Of a DNA stretch of 64,000 bases, positions 22,081 through 34,323 are shown piece after piece. Made by a program: the position numbers and the translations under genes. Source of the DNA: Lotus japonicus (taxonomy: Eukaryota > Streptophyta > Magnoliopsida > Fabales > Fabaceae); NCBI RefSeq assembly GCF_012489685.1, contig NC_080044.1, positions 48,360,964 through 48,424,963 of the forward strand, in the 5' to 3' direction. Position 1 is the stretch's first letter. Each line of letters opens with the position of its first letter. The notes beneath the pieces were generated by a model that was not told the DNA's origin, made no database searches, and worked only from the letters and a program-made list of their open reading frames with translations.

Positions 22081-23290
22081 TGTAAGATCAAGTTTTGATC
22101 TAGTAGTACAACTCTATGTTTTGATGATTACAAGTTAACCTTTTGATATGAACAATTGTGGTACTCTAACGTGTTTTTCCTGAGTGTGCTATTTACAGGC
22201 TCTGACCTCAACTCAATCTCACACAAATCAGAAGCACTGTGTATGAAGAGCGACCCAAGCAACGCTTTCGCATTCACCATGTTCAGTATGAACAGTGGAA
22301 AAGCTTCAGAAGTTCTGAAGTTATACAAACTCTGATGTGGACTCAGTCACTAGAAGTTCTGAAGATCCAGAAAGTCTGATAACCAAGAAACACTGAAGGC
22401 TCAGATATTCTAATGGTGTAGAAGACTCTGAAGATCCAGAAGCTGATTAGTGAAATTCTGATGTCCAGAAGCAAGATACTCTGAAGACCATGTACTTCCC
22501 TCTGAGTTCAGAATCAGAAGAAACAATGGTCAGAGGATCTGGGCTTTCCCTCTGACTCTGATCAACCGGCTTCCCAAGTTCCAACATGAAGCTTTCTCCT
22601 GATCAGAAGTCTCCTAGGTTTAAAGGTCAAGTCGCTATCCAAGTACAAAAGCAACTGTACCTTCCTGACGACCTACCTAACAGTCTCAGACACAGCAGAA
22701 GCTGGATTTTCCAGAACTGCCCTCCAACGGTAGCATTTCCCATGCAACGCTCAACCCTAATCCTTGGAGTATATAAAGAGGCTGAAGACTGAAAGAAGCG
22801 GCTAGAAGCATTCACATACGCGCAAGACAAATTCAAATTCTTCTAAGCTTTCTTATATCTGAAATTCATTGAGTTTACTATTAGCTTTTTAGAAGCAAAT
22901 CTCTTGTAAACAATTCTTTGATAAACAGTTTGTTTAGTTCCTTTAGGAGATCAAGGTTGATCGAATCCTAGAGAAGACTAAGAGAGTGAATCTTAGTGTG
23001 AGCTAAGTCAGTGTAATTGTTAGTCACTTGTAGGTTTCAAGTGCAGTTGTAACTCTTACCTGATTAGTGGATTGCCTTCATTCTAAGAAGGAAGAAATCA
23101 CCTTAACGAGTGGACTGGAGTAGCTTGAGTGATTTATCAAGTGAACCAGGATAAAATCCTTGTGTGCTTTTCTATCTCTTATCTTTAGCACTTAAGTTCT
23201 CGAAAGATTTGTTAAAATCTTTAAGGTGGAAGCTTTATCTTGAAAACGTTATTCAAACCCCCCCCCTTTCTACCGTTTTTCATACCTTCA
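22081..23290 (+). repeat. Sirevirus 3' LTR
   Basis: Almost identical to 10515-11721, with about ten substitutions and small homopolymer length changes. TATA box at 22770-22777. Followed by the target duplication TAAGT. Confidence 0.92.
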
Positions 23291-24261
23291 TAAGTCAGAC
23301 CAGTAGAAGTGAGGCCAACCATTTCAAGCAAGGGAATTTGGAATTTGTTTGTCTTGTATGTGCAATCCATGATTACCACATGAGGGAATGTGTTGAAGAG
23401 TTTAATAGCATTAGGATAAGCCCAGAAAAGTTCCATAATGACACCCGAATCTTCTTCATGTCTTTCGAAGTGAACATAGTTGGCTTCTGCCAACTTCTTC
23501 AACAAATATTGCATCTCTGTAAGTGGCCCGCGGTCTAATTCTTTAACCTTTTTGATGCGACTATAAACTTGAGTGATTGTAGACAAGTTACTTGGATTAT
23601 TTTCCTTCAAAGTGGCCAACATGTGTCTCGGTGGAACCCAATTATTATTCATGCTGTCGACTTGAACCTTCTCTTCTTCTGCTAGTCGACCAGCGTAGGA
23701 ATGGCCAACCAATGATCTAGCTGGTTCATGGTTGTGTTCCCCGTCCAACACTTTCAGCCACCAATTTCTATCACCCTCCGTAGGCCGTCCTTTAAGTTTA
23801 AAAGGACAACTACATTTTTGTGATCTGGTGGATTTGTACTTGAAGGACTTAGGGTCCTTGTACGGGATGTACACACCATGCTTCGAGCACCGCATAACAA
23901 TATACATATTTCCACCTTCTTTTGTATAATCAGACCTTCCAGTCACAATCGCATATCCATTGTTCTTCCCAACCTTCTTAACCCATTGTTTAAGGTCATC
24001 AACAGTATCAAATATCTGTTCAAGGATAACATATCACTTTAAAATTAATAATCAATTCAAGCATCACTAAACAATGGGTCTCCTAAACAATAATGTCATT
24101 ATGGTCTATGTAATGAATACCTGATCGGTCGACCATAAATGTGTGGTATCCACACTTATTGGTGGAACATTATCTTGTTGTTGAAGCAGCATTCCTTCAT
24201 TTTCATCATTACCTTGTTGTAGAAGCAGCATTCCTTCGTCATAGATGAATGTGCTCGTCAT

Positions 24262-24636
24262 TCTGCCTGCATAAACCAATCTGCCACTGGTTAACAGTCC
24301 GTATAATTAACATTCGGATCCCTCCGTACATATAACCTTCATATTAATCTGAATGTTCAACATTCGGATTTATATCGAGGCAGAAAGCATGCAGTGATGG
24401 TGGTGGCAAAAAATGGTGAGAAATTTAAACATAACATGGTGTAGAAAATTTAAACAAACGTATATATGTATATGAATATGGATGAAATGATACATATCAA
24501 GAGCAAAATGGAAGTTGGTGCTGGTTGATGAAGGTTGTTGGTGGTGGTGCAATGATGGTGGTGGGGGGTTGAGAGGTAGTAAGAAAAGAGGAGAGGTGAA
24601 GGATGAAGAAGAGGGTTGAGAGGGAGTGAGGGTGAT
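24262..24636. other. 5' flank of the MULE transposase gene
   Basis: Non-coding sequence upstream of transposase exon 1. TTCGGAT occurs at 24313-24319 and 24363-24369, the second in a GTTCAACATTCGGAT context that also occurs near the right TIR. These are candidate transposase or promoter sites. Confidence 0.45.
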
Positions 24637-26277
24637 TGATAAGTGCCAATTTTATGTGTTTTAAATATCATTTTAAGCACTTATTTGACATATATGCTTG
24701 CATTGTTGATTATTTTATCCCCATAAGTAGTTGATTTAGTAAATACTTAATTTTAGTATAGAAATAGAGTAAATATTAAATTTTTCACATTTAATCTTTT
24801 GTTTTCAATGATAGGTGAAAATCTATGAAGATCTATGCCACAAGATGTCAAAAGGCCAAGAAATGAAGAATTTCACTTAAGCCAAATGTTTACTCCCTTA
24901 AGCGAAATTATATGGTAGAGGGTATCAATTCTGGAAGACAATCTCGCTTAAGCCAAATTCTTTCTCGCTTAAGCAAACCATTCAGTGGCATAGAAGGAGA
25001 GTGAACCCTCGCTTAAGCGAAACTTATGCTTGCTTAAGCGAATCTGAGGCTCGCTTTAGCGAGACAAACCGCCTTGGACCCATATAAAAGGCCAGAACAC
25101 GATTTTTCTCGGGATCTCTTCCATTCTTCACCATTTCTCCTCCCTAAAACATTCGAGGAGACTGGGCTTCATGGAGGAAGGGTCCCTGGGCTAGGAGTTG
25201 ATGGAGTTGAGCTTTGGAGCATGGTGAGAACCATTTGGAGGCTATGGAAAGCTTGAGAAAGTTTCCGTCGCCGTGGATTCGTCTCCGTTCTTTGGGTTTC
25301 ATCTCTTCCTTTCTTATCTCTTGTATATGTTCTTTTCTATTTTTGTATCTAGAATGTTATAGCTTAGTTCTTTGATTGTTGTAAACTCAATTATTGATGT
25401 AAATGGAAATATTTCATGTATGGTGTTTCTCTTTGTACTTCATGCTTCTAACCAATCAATTGATAATCAAAAGAGCTTCACTAATTTATAAATAGATCGA
25501 GAGGTTGATATGAGTTGGTGTATGCTTAGATCAATGAAAGTAGAATGTCTATGTCTTAGGTCACGCCGTGTGTTAAAGTTTTGCTTTCTACACTTCAAGT
25601 ATCATTTATCTATGTTAGATTTCTATGGACTAGCATGAGATCGGGAGATAATTGCGGGTCCGGTTCAAGAGAGAAACCACTCAATGAAATAGTTGTCTTA
25701 TGGTGAGATGGTCTTAGGTAGGAACAATAGTGGGCTTCCACGTGACAGGTGGGGTTTTGAGTTCTAACAGAGTTTTCGGGGTGACAACGGAGATTCGCAA
25801 GCCTAGTGTACCATGTCTTAGGCTAAATTTGTTATTGGGAATGTCTATGATAGAGAATTTGAGTTTTAATGTTCCCTTTGGTTTTCTAGATGGTAAGGGA
25901 TTACGTCTAGGAATTCCAACTGATAGATTTACCTAGGCTAGAGATAGTTAGGTTGATAGCTCTCGACATCGTAAGTGAAATGAACCTCTACATAAATGTT
26001 TGTGTTCAAAGCAATCAGAGGATAAGGTGAATGCATTTCTGAATACGTGTTCTTCTTTGTTATCTCTGTAAACCTTCTATTACCGCTTTCCTTATATTGA
26101 AAATCACAAAAACAATTTATCAAACATCTTCTTATCCGCTCAGATCAATGTTTAACTGATGGAACTAATTTTCACATAATCTCTGAGGACGATAAACCCG
26201 TATCTACTTTACTACGTTTGAATCATAAGAGTTTGGTTCCAAAGCAGTACAAATAACAAGGAAAAAGCCCTTTATCA
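24637..26277 (+). mobile_element. Solo LTR (1641 bp) in the MULE
   Basis: Begins TGATAAGTGCCAATTTTATG and ends AAAAAGCCCTTTATCA, with a perfect GTGAT duplication at 24632-24636 and 26278-26282. Only one LTR is present, with no PBS or coding sequence, so it is the product of LTR-LTR recombination. The probable TATA box TATAAAA is at 25083-25089, just downstream of an array of palindromes. Superfamily is uncertain; size and ends suggest Ty3. Some short ORFs inside are not genes. Confidence 0.85.
24866..25064. repeat. Array of CTTAAG-centred palindromes in the solo LTR
   Basis: At least six variants of the 14-bp palindrome TTCGCTTAAGCGAA, plus a TCGCTTTAGCGA variant, spaced 20-70 bp apart. The array ends about 20 bp before the TATA box. 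A U3 enhancer or hairpin role is inference. Confidence 0.75.
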
Positions 26278-26743
26278 GTGATCAGAAGTGAGATGTAATG
26301 GGGGGGGGGGTGTTTGGTGGTTGAGGAGTTTCCTAGGAGGCCATAATGGTGGTGAGGTAGGTGAAGTTATGGAGTAATGGTGCTGAAAAAGGTGGTAGAA
26401 TCCGTCAGAGGGGTTCGAAACTTGAAGATCCATATGAATCTGAATGATGAAGTTACGGATCATGTCTTAAAGATCAATATGCAGTTAAAAATAATTTAGT
26501 TTTTCTTCCATTACAAGGGTTGATAAGTATAAAAGTAATAGATTTTACAATTATTAGGGTTGATTATAAAAGTGAAAAAGCAAATTACGAAATAGTTAAA
26601 GTGAACATAAAACTAATAACAATGAACATAACACTCACAAATTATGAAATAGTAGTGCGAAATAGTAGTGCAAAATACAGAGTCCCCTAATAAAGTAATA
26701 GTAAATACTAATGTCAATAAAAAGCTCATACAACTAATGTCCC
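26278..26743. other. MULE spacer downstream of the PMD gene
   Basis: Non-coding, with a run of G residues near 26300 and otherwise AT-rich sequence. No exon or repeat recognised. Confidence 0.5.
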
Positions 26744-27162
26744 CTACTGTCCCCTACCCCGACGACCTCCCCTACCCCTACGGCCTCCCCTAGCTCCTGC
26801 CCTGCCTCCCTCCCTAACTCCTGCTCCACCACCTGCTCGGCCTCCTGCTCCCACACCTCCTCTCTCAACAGCGTAAGCAATGCCCTGTGTCCCAGCCAAG
26901 TCCTGGAAGATGCGGAGTGCTCTCTCAGTTAGAGCGCGGGCCTGTGTGCCTGGAGGCAAAGCATCATCCACCTCAAGTGACAGGTCAAGGACTTCTAAAC
27001 CCCTACGCAAAGCAGCCTGAAAGTAAATCAAAAAACGATGTTAGTAAATCACATACAGAAAACCACAAGTGCATAAAAAAAATAGAATTAAAATTTACCA
27101 CGGCACTGAGATCAATCCTCCTCTCATCCGGTATGATGAAACAATGAGACACTCTGCCGTAC

Positions 27163-28578
27163 TGATAGCAATTCCGCAAGTGTACGGATTGATCGAAGTA
27201 ATACAAAAGATTGTCGAACCACAAGGATAGTTGTTCATCAATTGCTTCTAAGAGTTTTGTGTTCAGAATGTGAAAAAGAAAGCAATATAAGTTTGAGGGT
27301 TTGTTGTGTTTAACACACTTGTGATGAAGAGCAAGAATTATAATTCAGATAAAGAAGTACCCTGGACAAAGCTCCACTTAGTCCAATTATGGTTCTCAAA
27401 TCAAATTCTTATATGAAGTTCAGAATCCTTATCCATGATGTTATAGCCTCTACCTCTACTTGTTAATTCCTTAGTCAAGTAAATCATTCAATTTCATTTG
27501 CCAAACCTAATGCCTTAGTGCCTAGTCAATTCAATTGAAGAATGAAGTTTATAAGTTCAGGCCAACACAATAAGTTTCTACCCTTATTCCTAAGTGATAG
27601 CAAACAAATCAATCTAATCCCAAGTCCCTTAATCCTCACCAACTTCCGTTGTGCAAGAAGAAAGCAAAACACTTGTGTGCACTCAAGTGAATATTGATTC
27701 AGAGAAAAGATACATGGAAAAGAAGCTTTATTCATATAAGAAAATAAGAAGTTTAAACCATAATCAGAACTAAGGTTCACCTCACCCAAAGTACAAAGAG
27801 AAACTAGCCAAGCATGGCTAGGGAATTCATAATGCAAACTAAAGGAATAAAAACCTGAAAGAAGAGGGCCAAGAAGCCTCCCACAAGCTCCAAGAACCTA
27901 AACCTCTAAGTTTTGTTCAAAACGTTACAAGATACCTAAAAGAAATAACAAAATCCCTATTTATAGAGTTTCCAGCGGTAATCCACGCTCAAAATCGCAC
28001 AGTTCGCAACATCAGATTTTGCCACCACGCATGTGCGTGGATCCGACGGCGCACATGCGTGGGCATCAGGTTTTTCTAACAGGAGCTCCACGCATGTGCG
28101 TGGGATACATGGCGCACATGGGTGGCTCATCTGGTTTTTCTTCAATTTTGTAACTCCCACTTCTCCTATCATCATGGCTCTTAACTTAGCTTTCAACCAT
28201 CATCATTAGCCATCAAAAACCTATCAAACCTGAAAAGAATCTCAAGAAACCATCAAAACAACAATTTAACTCATTGGAACATGTCATTAATCATGATAAT
28301 TCACCATCCTTTCCTTCAATTCAGCAAATAAAACCCCCAATGTGCAATCAACACTCATGAACTCAAAGGACTTCAGCTCAAAACTGACCATAGGAATTAC
28401 TCTCTAACAAAACTAATATAAAGACTAAATAAATTGATTAAAAACACCTAAACTAATGCAGATGCAATTATGAAATAAAAATGGACTCAACTTGACTTAA
28501 AACTCAATAAATGACTCAAAAAGGAAAAGATAGAAACAAGAAGGACTCGATAAACATAGAATAAACCTCGGGTCATCA
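27163..28578 (-). repeat. LARD 3' LTR
   Basis: Minus-strand LTR with TG...CA ends. TATA box (CTATAAATAG on minus) near 27956-27967. Contains inverted CACGCATGTGCGTGG motifs at about 28020-28120 and lacks a 41-bp hairpin found in the other LTR. Confidence 0.88.
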
Positions 28579-29867
28579 CACCACTATACTCAACGGCAGC
28601 TTGTCCTCAAGCGTAAACTCAAGGTAGCTTGTCCTCAAGCACAGAATAAATCACCCCTTCTTCAGTTGCTTAAGATTTTCAAAACAAGATACTTCACAAA
28701 ACAAAAGAAATGTCAAATGCACACAACTAAAGATGAGAGGTCAGCAAGAGTAAGCAAGACTTCCAAGCAAGAGCTCATCAACTTCCTGACATATCAAGCA
28801 CTCTCCTCACATTTTGGGTGCTCTAACATCAAACACAATACTTCAGCCCTGATAATCAATCAATTCAAAGTTAGTTGCAACAATAACAAGAACAAGAGAG
28901 ACTTAGAAAGGTTATAACTTTGGCTAAGGTAAAGTGTAGGTAGGGATGCCAAGAAAAAGGGAACACAAGGGCTCAAAACAGATTTTGGGGTGAGTGATTC
29001 TTCTATTCAACAAGACCTGAGCAGAATTTTTAAGACTTTGTGACTCCTTCCTTCTTCTTTTTTCTTTTCAACTTTTTTCATTTCTCTTTTTCAATTGTCA
29101 AGGCACTTGCCTTTCTTTTGACAATTAAGCATGCTCTTTTTTTTTTTTTTTACTTTTAGGAATGAAGTCCTTTTGATATTTTCCGTGCTCAATAACAACC
29201 ACAAATCACTCACCAAATCTCAATTCACCATAATTCAGGGACAAAGAAAAATATTTATTCTTAAGGCTCAACTTGGGCAACTAAGGGAATATGATAACAA
29301 TCCAAAGTCTGAGGCCAACAAAGAACTACTACCAAGTCTCTTCAAAGAACAAGTATTGTGCAACAACCAATATGCATTTCAAAGCAGAGCTAAGCATGTA
29401 TAAGCATGTTAGGAATAAACATTGAGACTCTCAGCACTCAACAAAAACAATGGGGTGTTGAAGTGAAACACCCTTTCTTATGAACTGAAGCAAGTAAGAT
29501 CAAGCTACCTCACATTCCAATCACAATAGCATGTACAAAGACCACAAGATAAAAACATGGAAGTATCATCAACTATCAATAAGAAGCAGCTAAATCAAGG
29601 GTGAAACCACTTAAGCAAGTTTAGCATAACAGCAAGAAACCCAAGGATATTCATACCGACTCAAACGTAAAAAGAAGATAGAAAAAAAAAACATGCAAAA
29701 GCCTCGATGCACTAACTACCTAAAAAGAAAAAGAAAATGTTTTTTTTTTAATAGAAAACACTAAATTAAAGCAAACTCAAATTAAATAAAAAGCAAACCA
29801 AGACTCTGGTTGTCTCCCAAGAAGCTCAACTTTTAAGTCTTTGATAGACTTCCCCGGACTCAAAGTT

Positions 29868-30716
29868 CTAGTCGGGGTTTATAGCAAATTGCATTAGATC
29901 CTTTAGATCATGCAAATTTTGACACAACTGCATCATCATATTACCTGCATTTCCATATATCATGGCAACATAAATCAAATTAAGAGTAGAGGGTTTAAGA
30001 AAATTCTCACTAATTTGCTTCCATGGTGTGTTGTGAAGATTCCATCCTCTTGTTTGTTCATTGCCATGCTTTCCATTGATCCACATGTCCTTGAGATTGA
30101 TGCTAAGATTTGGAGTTTCCTCCTCATCTTTCTGCATTTTGTCTCCAAAGACAAAATCCTCTATGGATAAATCATGAACATCATCACATTCAATCACATT
30201 TTTCATTTGTTCACCCATTGTATTTTCACTTTCTGTCTCAAGAACATTGGTGAAGTCTCCTTTTGAGGATTCTTCACTCCGTGGCTCATCCACAATGTCA
30301 CTTTCATGGATAATATGTGATTGCTCTCCCTCCTCCAAAGCTTGAGGGCAGAAATATTCTGGTATCCCTTCAGCTATGGTTTTGGCTATATGTTCCAACT
30401 GAGTCTCCAAATTCTTGATGGAGGCTTCTTGATTCCTTAAGCTGGCCCTGGTTTCATTCATGAAACTTTGATTGGTAAGTACCAAATCAGCCACCATCTC
30501 TTCTAAGCTCTTCTTTCCACTCCCATGATATTGATGAGGTTGTTCTTGATCAAATGGTTGATGTTCAAAATCTCCATAATATTGATGACTTGGTAGATCC
30601 CATGGATTGAAATTATCATCACATTCCCAAAAGATATCGGGTTGTCCTTCCCATCCTTGGTCATAGTAATGATGTGGGTCATATCCATGGAATCCACTCA
30701 AATCAAAAGCATCCAT
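29868..30716 (-). CDS. Gag-related protein of the LARD (282 aa)
   Basis: The sole long ORF of the element, starting 114 bp after the PBS-side LTR. The N-terminal third is rich in His, Tyr, Asp and Gln. The centre (residues about 75-125, SLEEMVADLVLTNQSF through ASIKNLETQLEHIAKTI) resembles the C-terminal linker of Athila-like Ty3 gag. The rest is acidic and without known motifs. No zinc knuckle is visible. Probably a remnant gag of a derivative mobilised in trans; coding function is uncertain. Confidence 0.5.
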   Translation of the reverse strand: MDAFDLSGFHGYDPHHYYDQGWEGQPDIFWECDDNFNPWDLPSHQYYGDFEHQPFDQEQPHQYHGSGKKSLEEMVADLVLTNQSFMNETRASLRNQEASIKNLETQLEHIAKTIAEGIPEYFCPQALEEGEQSHIIHESDIVDEPRSEESSKGDFTNVLETESENTMGEQMKNVIECDDVHDLSIEDFVFGDKMQKDEEETPNLSINLKDMWINGKHGNEQTRGWNLHNTPWKQISENFLKPSTLNLIYVAMIYGNAGNMMMQLCQNLHDLKDLMQFAINPD

Positions 30717-30830
30717 TGAACCTTGTAAAAATCACTTTCACACACAGGTTAGTAGCACCGATTCAATGAAGCAATGGTAATAAAATTTCCAAACAATAAA
30801 AGTCAAGAATCAATCAACAAAATAAAACTA

Positions 30831-30848
30831 TCCCCGGCAACAGCGCCA
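30831..30848 (-). promoter_or_regulatory. LARD primer-binding site
   Basis: TGGCGCCGTTGCCGGGGA on the minus strand, six bases from the LTR end; a common PBS type of plant Ty3 elements. Confidence 0.85.
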
Positions 30849-30854
30849 AAAACT

Positions 30855-32311
30855 TGATAGCAATTCCGCAAGTGTACGGATTGATCGAAGTAATACAAAA
30901 GATTGTTGAACCACAAGGATAGTTGTTCATCAATTGCTTCTAAGAGTTTTGTGTTAAGAATGTGAAAAAGAAAGCAATATAAGTTTGAGGATTTGTTGTG
31001 TTTAACACACTTGTGATGAAGAGCAAGAATTATAATTCAGATAAAGAAGTACCCTGGACAAAGCTCCACTTAGTCCAATTATGGTTCTCAAATCAAATTC
31101 TTATATGAAGTTCAGAATCCTTATCCATGATGTTATAGCCTCTACCTCTACTTGTTAATTCCTTAATCAAGTAAATCATTCAATTTCATTTGCCAAACCT
31201 AATGCCTTAGTGCCTAGTCAATTCAATTGAAGAATGAAGTTTATAAGTTCAGGCCAACACAATAAGTTTCTACCCTTATTCCTAAGTGATAGCAAACAAA
31301 TCAATCTAATCCCAAGTCCCTTAATCCTCACCAACTTCCGTTGTGCAAGAAGAAAGCAAAACACTTGTGTGCACTCAAGTGAATATTGATTCAGAGAAAA
31401 GGTACATGGAAAAGAAGCTTTATTCATATAAGAAAATAAGAAGTTTAAACCATAATCAGAACTAAGGTTCACCTCACCCAAAGTACAAAGAGAAACTAGC
31501 CAAGCATGGCTAGGGAATTCATAATGCAAACTAAAGGAATAAAAACCTGAAAGAAGAGGGCCAAGAAGCCTCCCACAAGCTCCAAGAACCTAAACCTCTA
31601 AGTTTTGTTCAAAAAGTTACAAGATACCTAAAAGAAATAACAAAATCCCTATTTATAGAGTTTCCAGCGGTAATCCACGCATGTGCGTGGCCTCCTCCAC
31701 GCACATGCGTGGACAAAACGCTCAAAATCGCACAGTTCGCAGCATCAGATTTTGCCACCACGCATGTGCGTGGATCAGACGGCGCACATGCGTGGGCATC
31801 AGGTTTTTCTAACAGGAGCTCCACGCATGTGCATGGGATACATGGCGCACATGCGTGGCTCATCTGATTTTTCTTCAATTTTGTAACTCCCACTTCTCCT
31901 ATCATCATGGCTCTTAACTTAGCTTTCAACCATCATCATTAGCCATCAAAAACCTATCAAACCTGAAAAGAATCTCAAGAAACCATCAAAACAACAATGT
32001 AACTCATTGGAACATGTCATTAATCATGATAATTCACCATCCTTTCCTTCAATTCAGCAAATAAAACCCCCAATGTGCAATCAACACTCATGAACTCAAA
32101 GGACTTCAGCTCAAAACTGACCATAGGAATTACTCTCTAACAAAACTAATATAAAGACTAAATAAATTGATTAAAAACACCTAAACTAATGTAGATGCAA
32201 TTATGAAATAAAAATGGACTCAACTTGACTTAAAACTCAATAAATGACTCAAAAAGGAAAAGATAGAAACAAGAAGGACTCGATAAACATAGAATAAACC
32301 TCGGGTCATCA
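30855..32311 (-). repeat. LARD 5' LTR with palindrome array
   Basis: Starts TGATGACCCGAGG on the minus strand and ends GCTATCA. At 31675-31860 six CACGCATGTGCGTGG-like units occur in alternating orientation, just upstream of the TATA box (minus, near 31650-31660). The same arrangement is seen in the solo LTR at 24637, with a different palindrome. Confidence 0.88.
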
Positions 32312-34003
32312 CGTACCAATCCATGTAACCCCCCACTGACTCTCCCTCCTCTATAGCAGGTACGCCCTCAGGGAACAAGTACTGCACATAGTCTGTGAAT
32401 GCCACATCAACAACCTCAGCTACGGGAGATCTATCCATCTCACTAGGGTGGCGCGGGATCATCTGTATATACCCAAACTGTGGCATGACCCGCTCCGGAA
32501 GATGAGGTCGCACATCAGGGGGATAGGGACACCGAATGTAGCCTGAGAACAAAGCCCTCTCATCCCGCTGTCGCCATTCCCTGTGAGCCTCGTATGGAGT
32601 CCAAATGACGTCGTCTGTTGTCAACTCATCAAGTAGTACTCGCCTCTCGGCCAGCCTAGCATGCCCTCGTCCGTGACTCCGTCCACCTACAAGCTCTGGG
32701 TTGGTCCTCTGTGTAAGCCGGGTTCGCATATCGCGAACAAGCCTATCTGGGAAGTGCTCGAAGATCCAGGCCAACAACAGGGACGTGTAACCGTCCATCT
32801 GTTTGACCCCTCTGCGCGAGGACTGTCCAAGCTGGTCGTACAACGTGGCAAGGGCCATGGCGCCCCACACGAACTCGGACACCCCCTCAAGATTCTGTAG
32901 CATGCCGATCCAACGGGCGGAGAATGAGTGCCCCCCACTCTTGTCGGCGAACAAGGTCGCGCCAACAAGATGCATTAGGTACATCCTGGCTGCATGCTCG
33001 TACCGCCCCTCTACATTACAATGTAATAACCAGTTTTCATTAAGTAAACATAAATAATAGTTGGAAAAAGTTTAGATAATGAATGAAACAAACCCGTAAC
33101 AGCTGTCGGGTAAAGGTCCCGCAAGAAGCTGAACCTCATAGTCGGACCCCTCTTGTCATTAAACTCAGCCAGGTACAAATCTGCCTCCCCCCCAACAGCA
33201 AAGCGCAGGTCTCTGCCACATCATATCTCGAGGCCACTCCTGGAGTGTAAAATCTCCCACCAAACGGGATGTGAAGAAGAGCGGAGACGTCGTCGAGGGT
33301 GACATTCATCTCCCTGAATGGCATGTGGAAACTACTAGTCTCCTCATGCCACCTCTCCACAAGGGCCGATATAAGCTCTAGGTCCGTCTCTGCATAGCTG
33401 CACCTGGCCAGAGGATACAGTCCGCTCCTTTCCACAATCAAACGGACCTCCCTGTATTCGTCCCCCACGCACGTCATCAATCCGAGCTTCGTACCAGCAG
33501 TGGCAAGCCTCAAATGACCTCGGTCCACATAACGATGGTCAGTGGTGCCTAGTAGGGCATGCCACATCCACGACGCTATGTGATCTGGGTAATGCCGCAG
33601 AAGTGACAACTCAACCGGCCCACCAGGAAATGGTGGATCTCTCTGGAGCGGCGGCCTCCTCAGATCCTCTACCTCTACAGCGAACCCTCAAGCTCAGGCT
33701 TAGACTCCGACTCCAATGGCTCCTCGACTGCAGCACGATCAGGTCGAGAGGTGGAAGGCTCAGCAGTATCGTGGTCAGGAACCTCGGGGAGCGGCTGAGC
33801 AGGAACCTCAGGAATAGGCTGAGGAGTCGGTTGAGTAGGCTGCACAGGAACCTCAGGAGAAGGCACCTCAGAAGTCGCCTGAGCAGGAACCTCAGGAATA
33901 GGCTGAGGTGTCGGCTGAGCAGGCTTCGCAGGAACCTCAGGAGTCGCCTGAGCAGGAACCTCAAGCGTCGCCAGAGCAGGAACTTCAGGCATCGATACAG
34001 CAG

Positions 34004-34323
34004 TGGACAGGGCGACACCCCAGGGTCCCTCGCCCAGGAGACCCGACCTTGGGCGTGGGACGCGTCATGGCCTTGGGCCTCCCTTCCCGAGGCCCAATTG
34101 ACCCATTTAGACAGACTAAGAGCGCCAAAGCCCAACTCCACCTCTATAAATAGGAGGGAAATACCAATTGTAAGGGACTCTTAGCTCATTTGAGAAATAA
34201 TAGCATTGAAATTCAGTTATATTTTCTCTCTCTAAGCGGTTAGAGTTTCACTCTCTAAGCATTCACATCACTTTCCTCACACTTTGGGTACCACCTTCCC
34301 TCTCTATGTTCTAGCACGGAACA
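34004..34323 (+). repeat. Tat element 5' LTR
   Basis: 320 bp, TATA box TATAAATA at 34145-34152. Matches 41164-41483 with a handful of changes and is clearly related to 58146-58456. Confidence 0.9.

Larger units (their letters stand above)
10515..23290 (+). mobile_element. Sirevirus (SIRE1-like Ty1/copia) inserted in the MULE transposase
   Basis: A 12,776-bp element with LTRs of 1207 and 1210 bp (10515-11721 and 22081-23290), TG...CA ends, and a perfect TAAGT duplication (10510-10514 and 23291-23295). The tRNA-Met-type PBS TTGGTATCAGAGC is at 11723. The purine tract AAAAAGGGGGAGA ends just before the 3' LTR, and extra GGGGGAG tracts lie near 21530, 21594 and 21907. Multiple tracts, the long LTRs and an envelope-like ORF after pol are Sirevirus hallmarks. 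Gene order is gag, pol, envelope-like ORF, then an antisense gene. I count about ten LTR differences, so insertion is fairly recent. gag, protease and the envelope-like ORF are damaged. Confidence 0.93.
8354..24261 (-). pseudogene. MULE transposase (FAR1 DBD - MULE - SWIM region - OTU), split by a Sirevirus
   Basis: Exons on the minus strand are 24261-24121; 24015-23296 continuing after the Sirevirus at 10514-10086; 9883-8652; and 8542-8354. Exon 2 begins with a FAR1/GCM-type zinc domain (CSKHGVYIPY, CSCPFKLKGRP, DGEHNHEPA), then the MULE catalytic region (HVVIMDCTYKTNKF before the insertion, VIVTDRELALLSAV and LLCLFHINNNVEAKC after it). Exon 3 holds a THGLPCACAL segment of the SWIM type, a Lys-rich linker, and an OTU cysteine-protease domain with GDGNCGYRA and the NHFVQ histidine. 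Exon 4 gives the PPIALQW tail. Expected length is about 900 residues. The reading frame is disrupted near 10240, 10110 and 9850, beyond the Sirevirus insertion, so this copy is defective. OTU catalytic Cys and His look intact. Confidence 0.85.
27163..32311 (-). mobile_element. LARD-like LTR retrotransposon in the PMD gene
   Basis: Two long LTRs (27163-28578, 1416 bp; 30855-32311, 1457 bp) bound a 2.3 kb interior, with a CGTAC duplication at 27158-27162 and 32312-32316. On the minus strand the PBS TGGCGCCGTTGCCGGGGA (30848-30831) follows the LTR, which is Ty3-like. The only coding region is a gag-related 282-codon ORF; no protease, RT or integrase is present. It is therefore non-autonomous. 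The LTRs are nearly identical apart from a 41-bp indel and a few substitutions, implying a recent insertion. Confidence 0.88.

Noticed and set aside
26744..27031. Gly/Arg-rich ORF as an independent RNA-binding (RGG) gene
   Set aside because: It follows a splice acceptor on the PMD gene strand and matches the expected last exon of that gene.
24866..31860. Short, regularly spaced palindromic repeats resembling a CRISPR array
   Set aside because: Spacing is irregular, units alternate in orientation, and they lie in LTR promoters of a plant genome; they are U3 palindromes.
33603..34184. Plus-strand ORF rich in Arg, Leu and Asn, and a minus-strand LLRFL-rich frame
   Set aside because: Both are other-frame readings of the VPAQ-TPE repeats of the PMD gene and extend into the Tat LTR.
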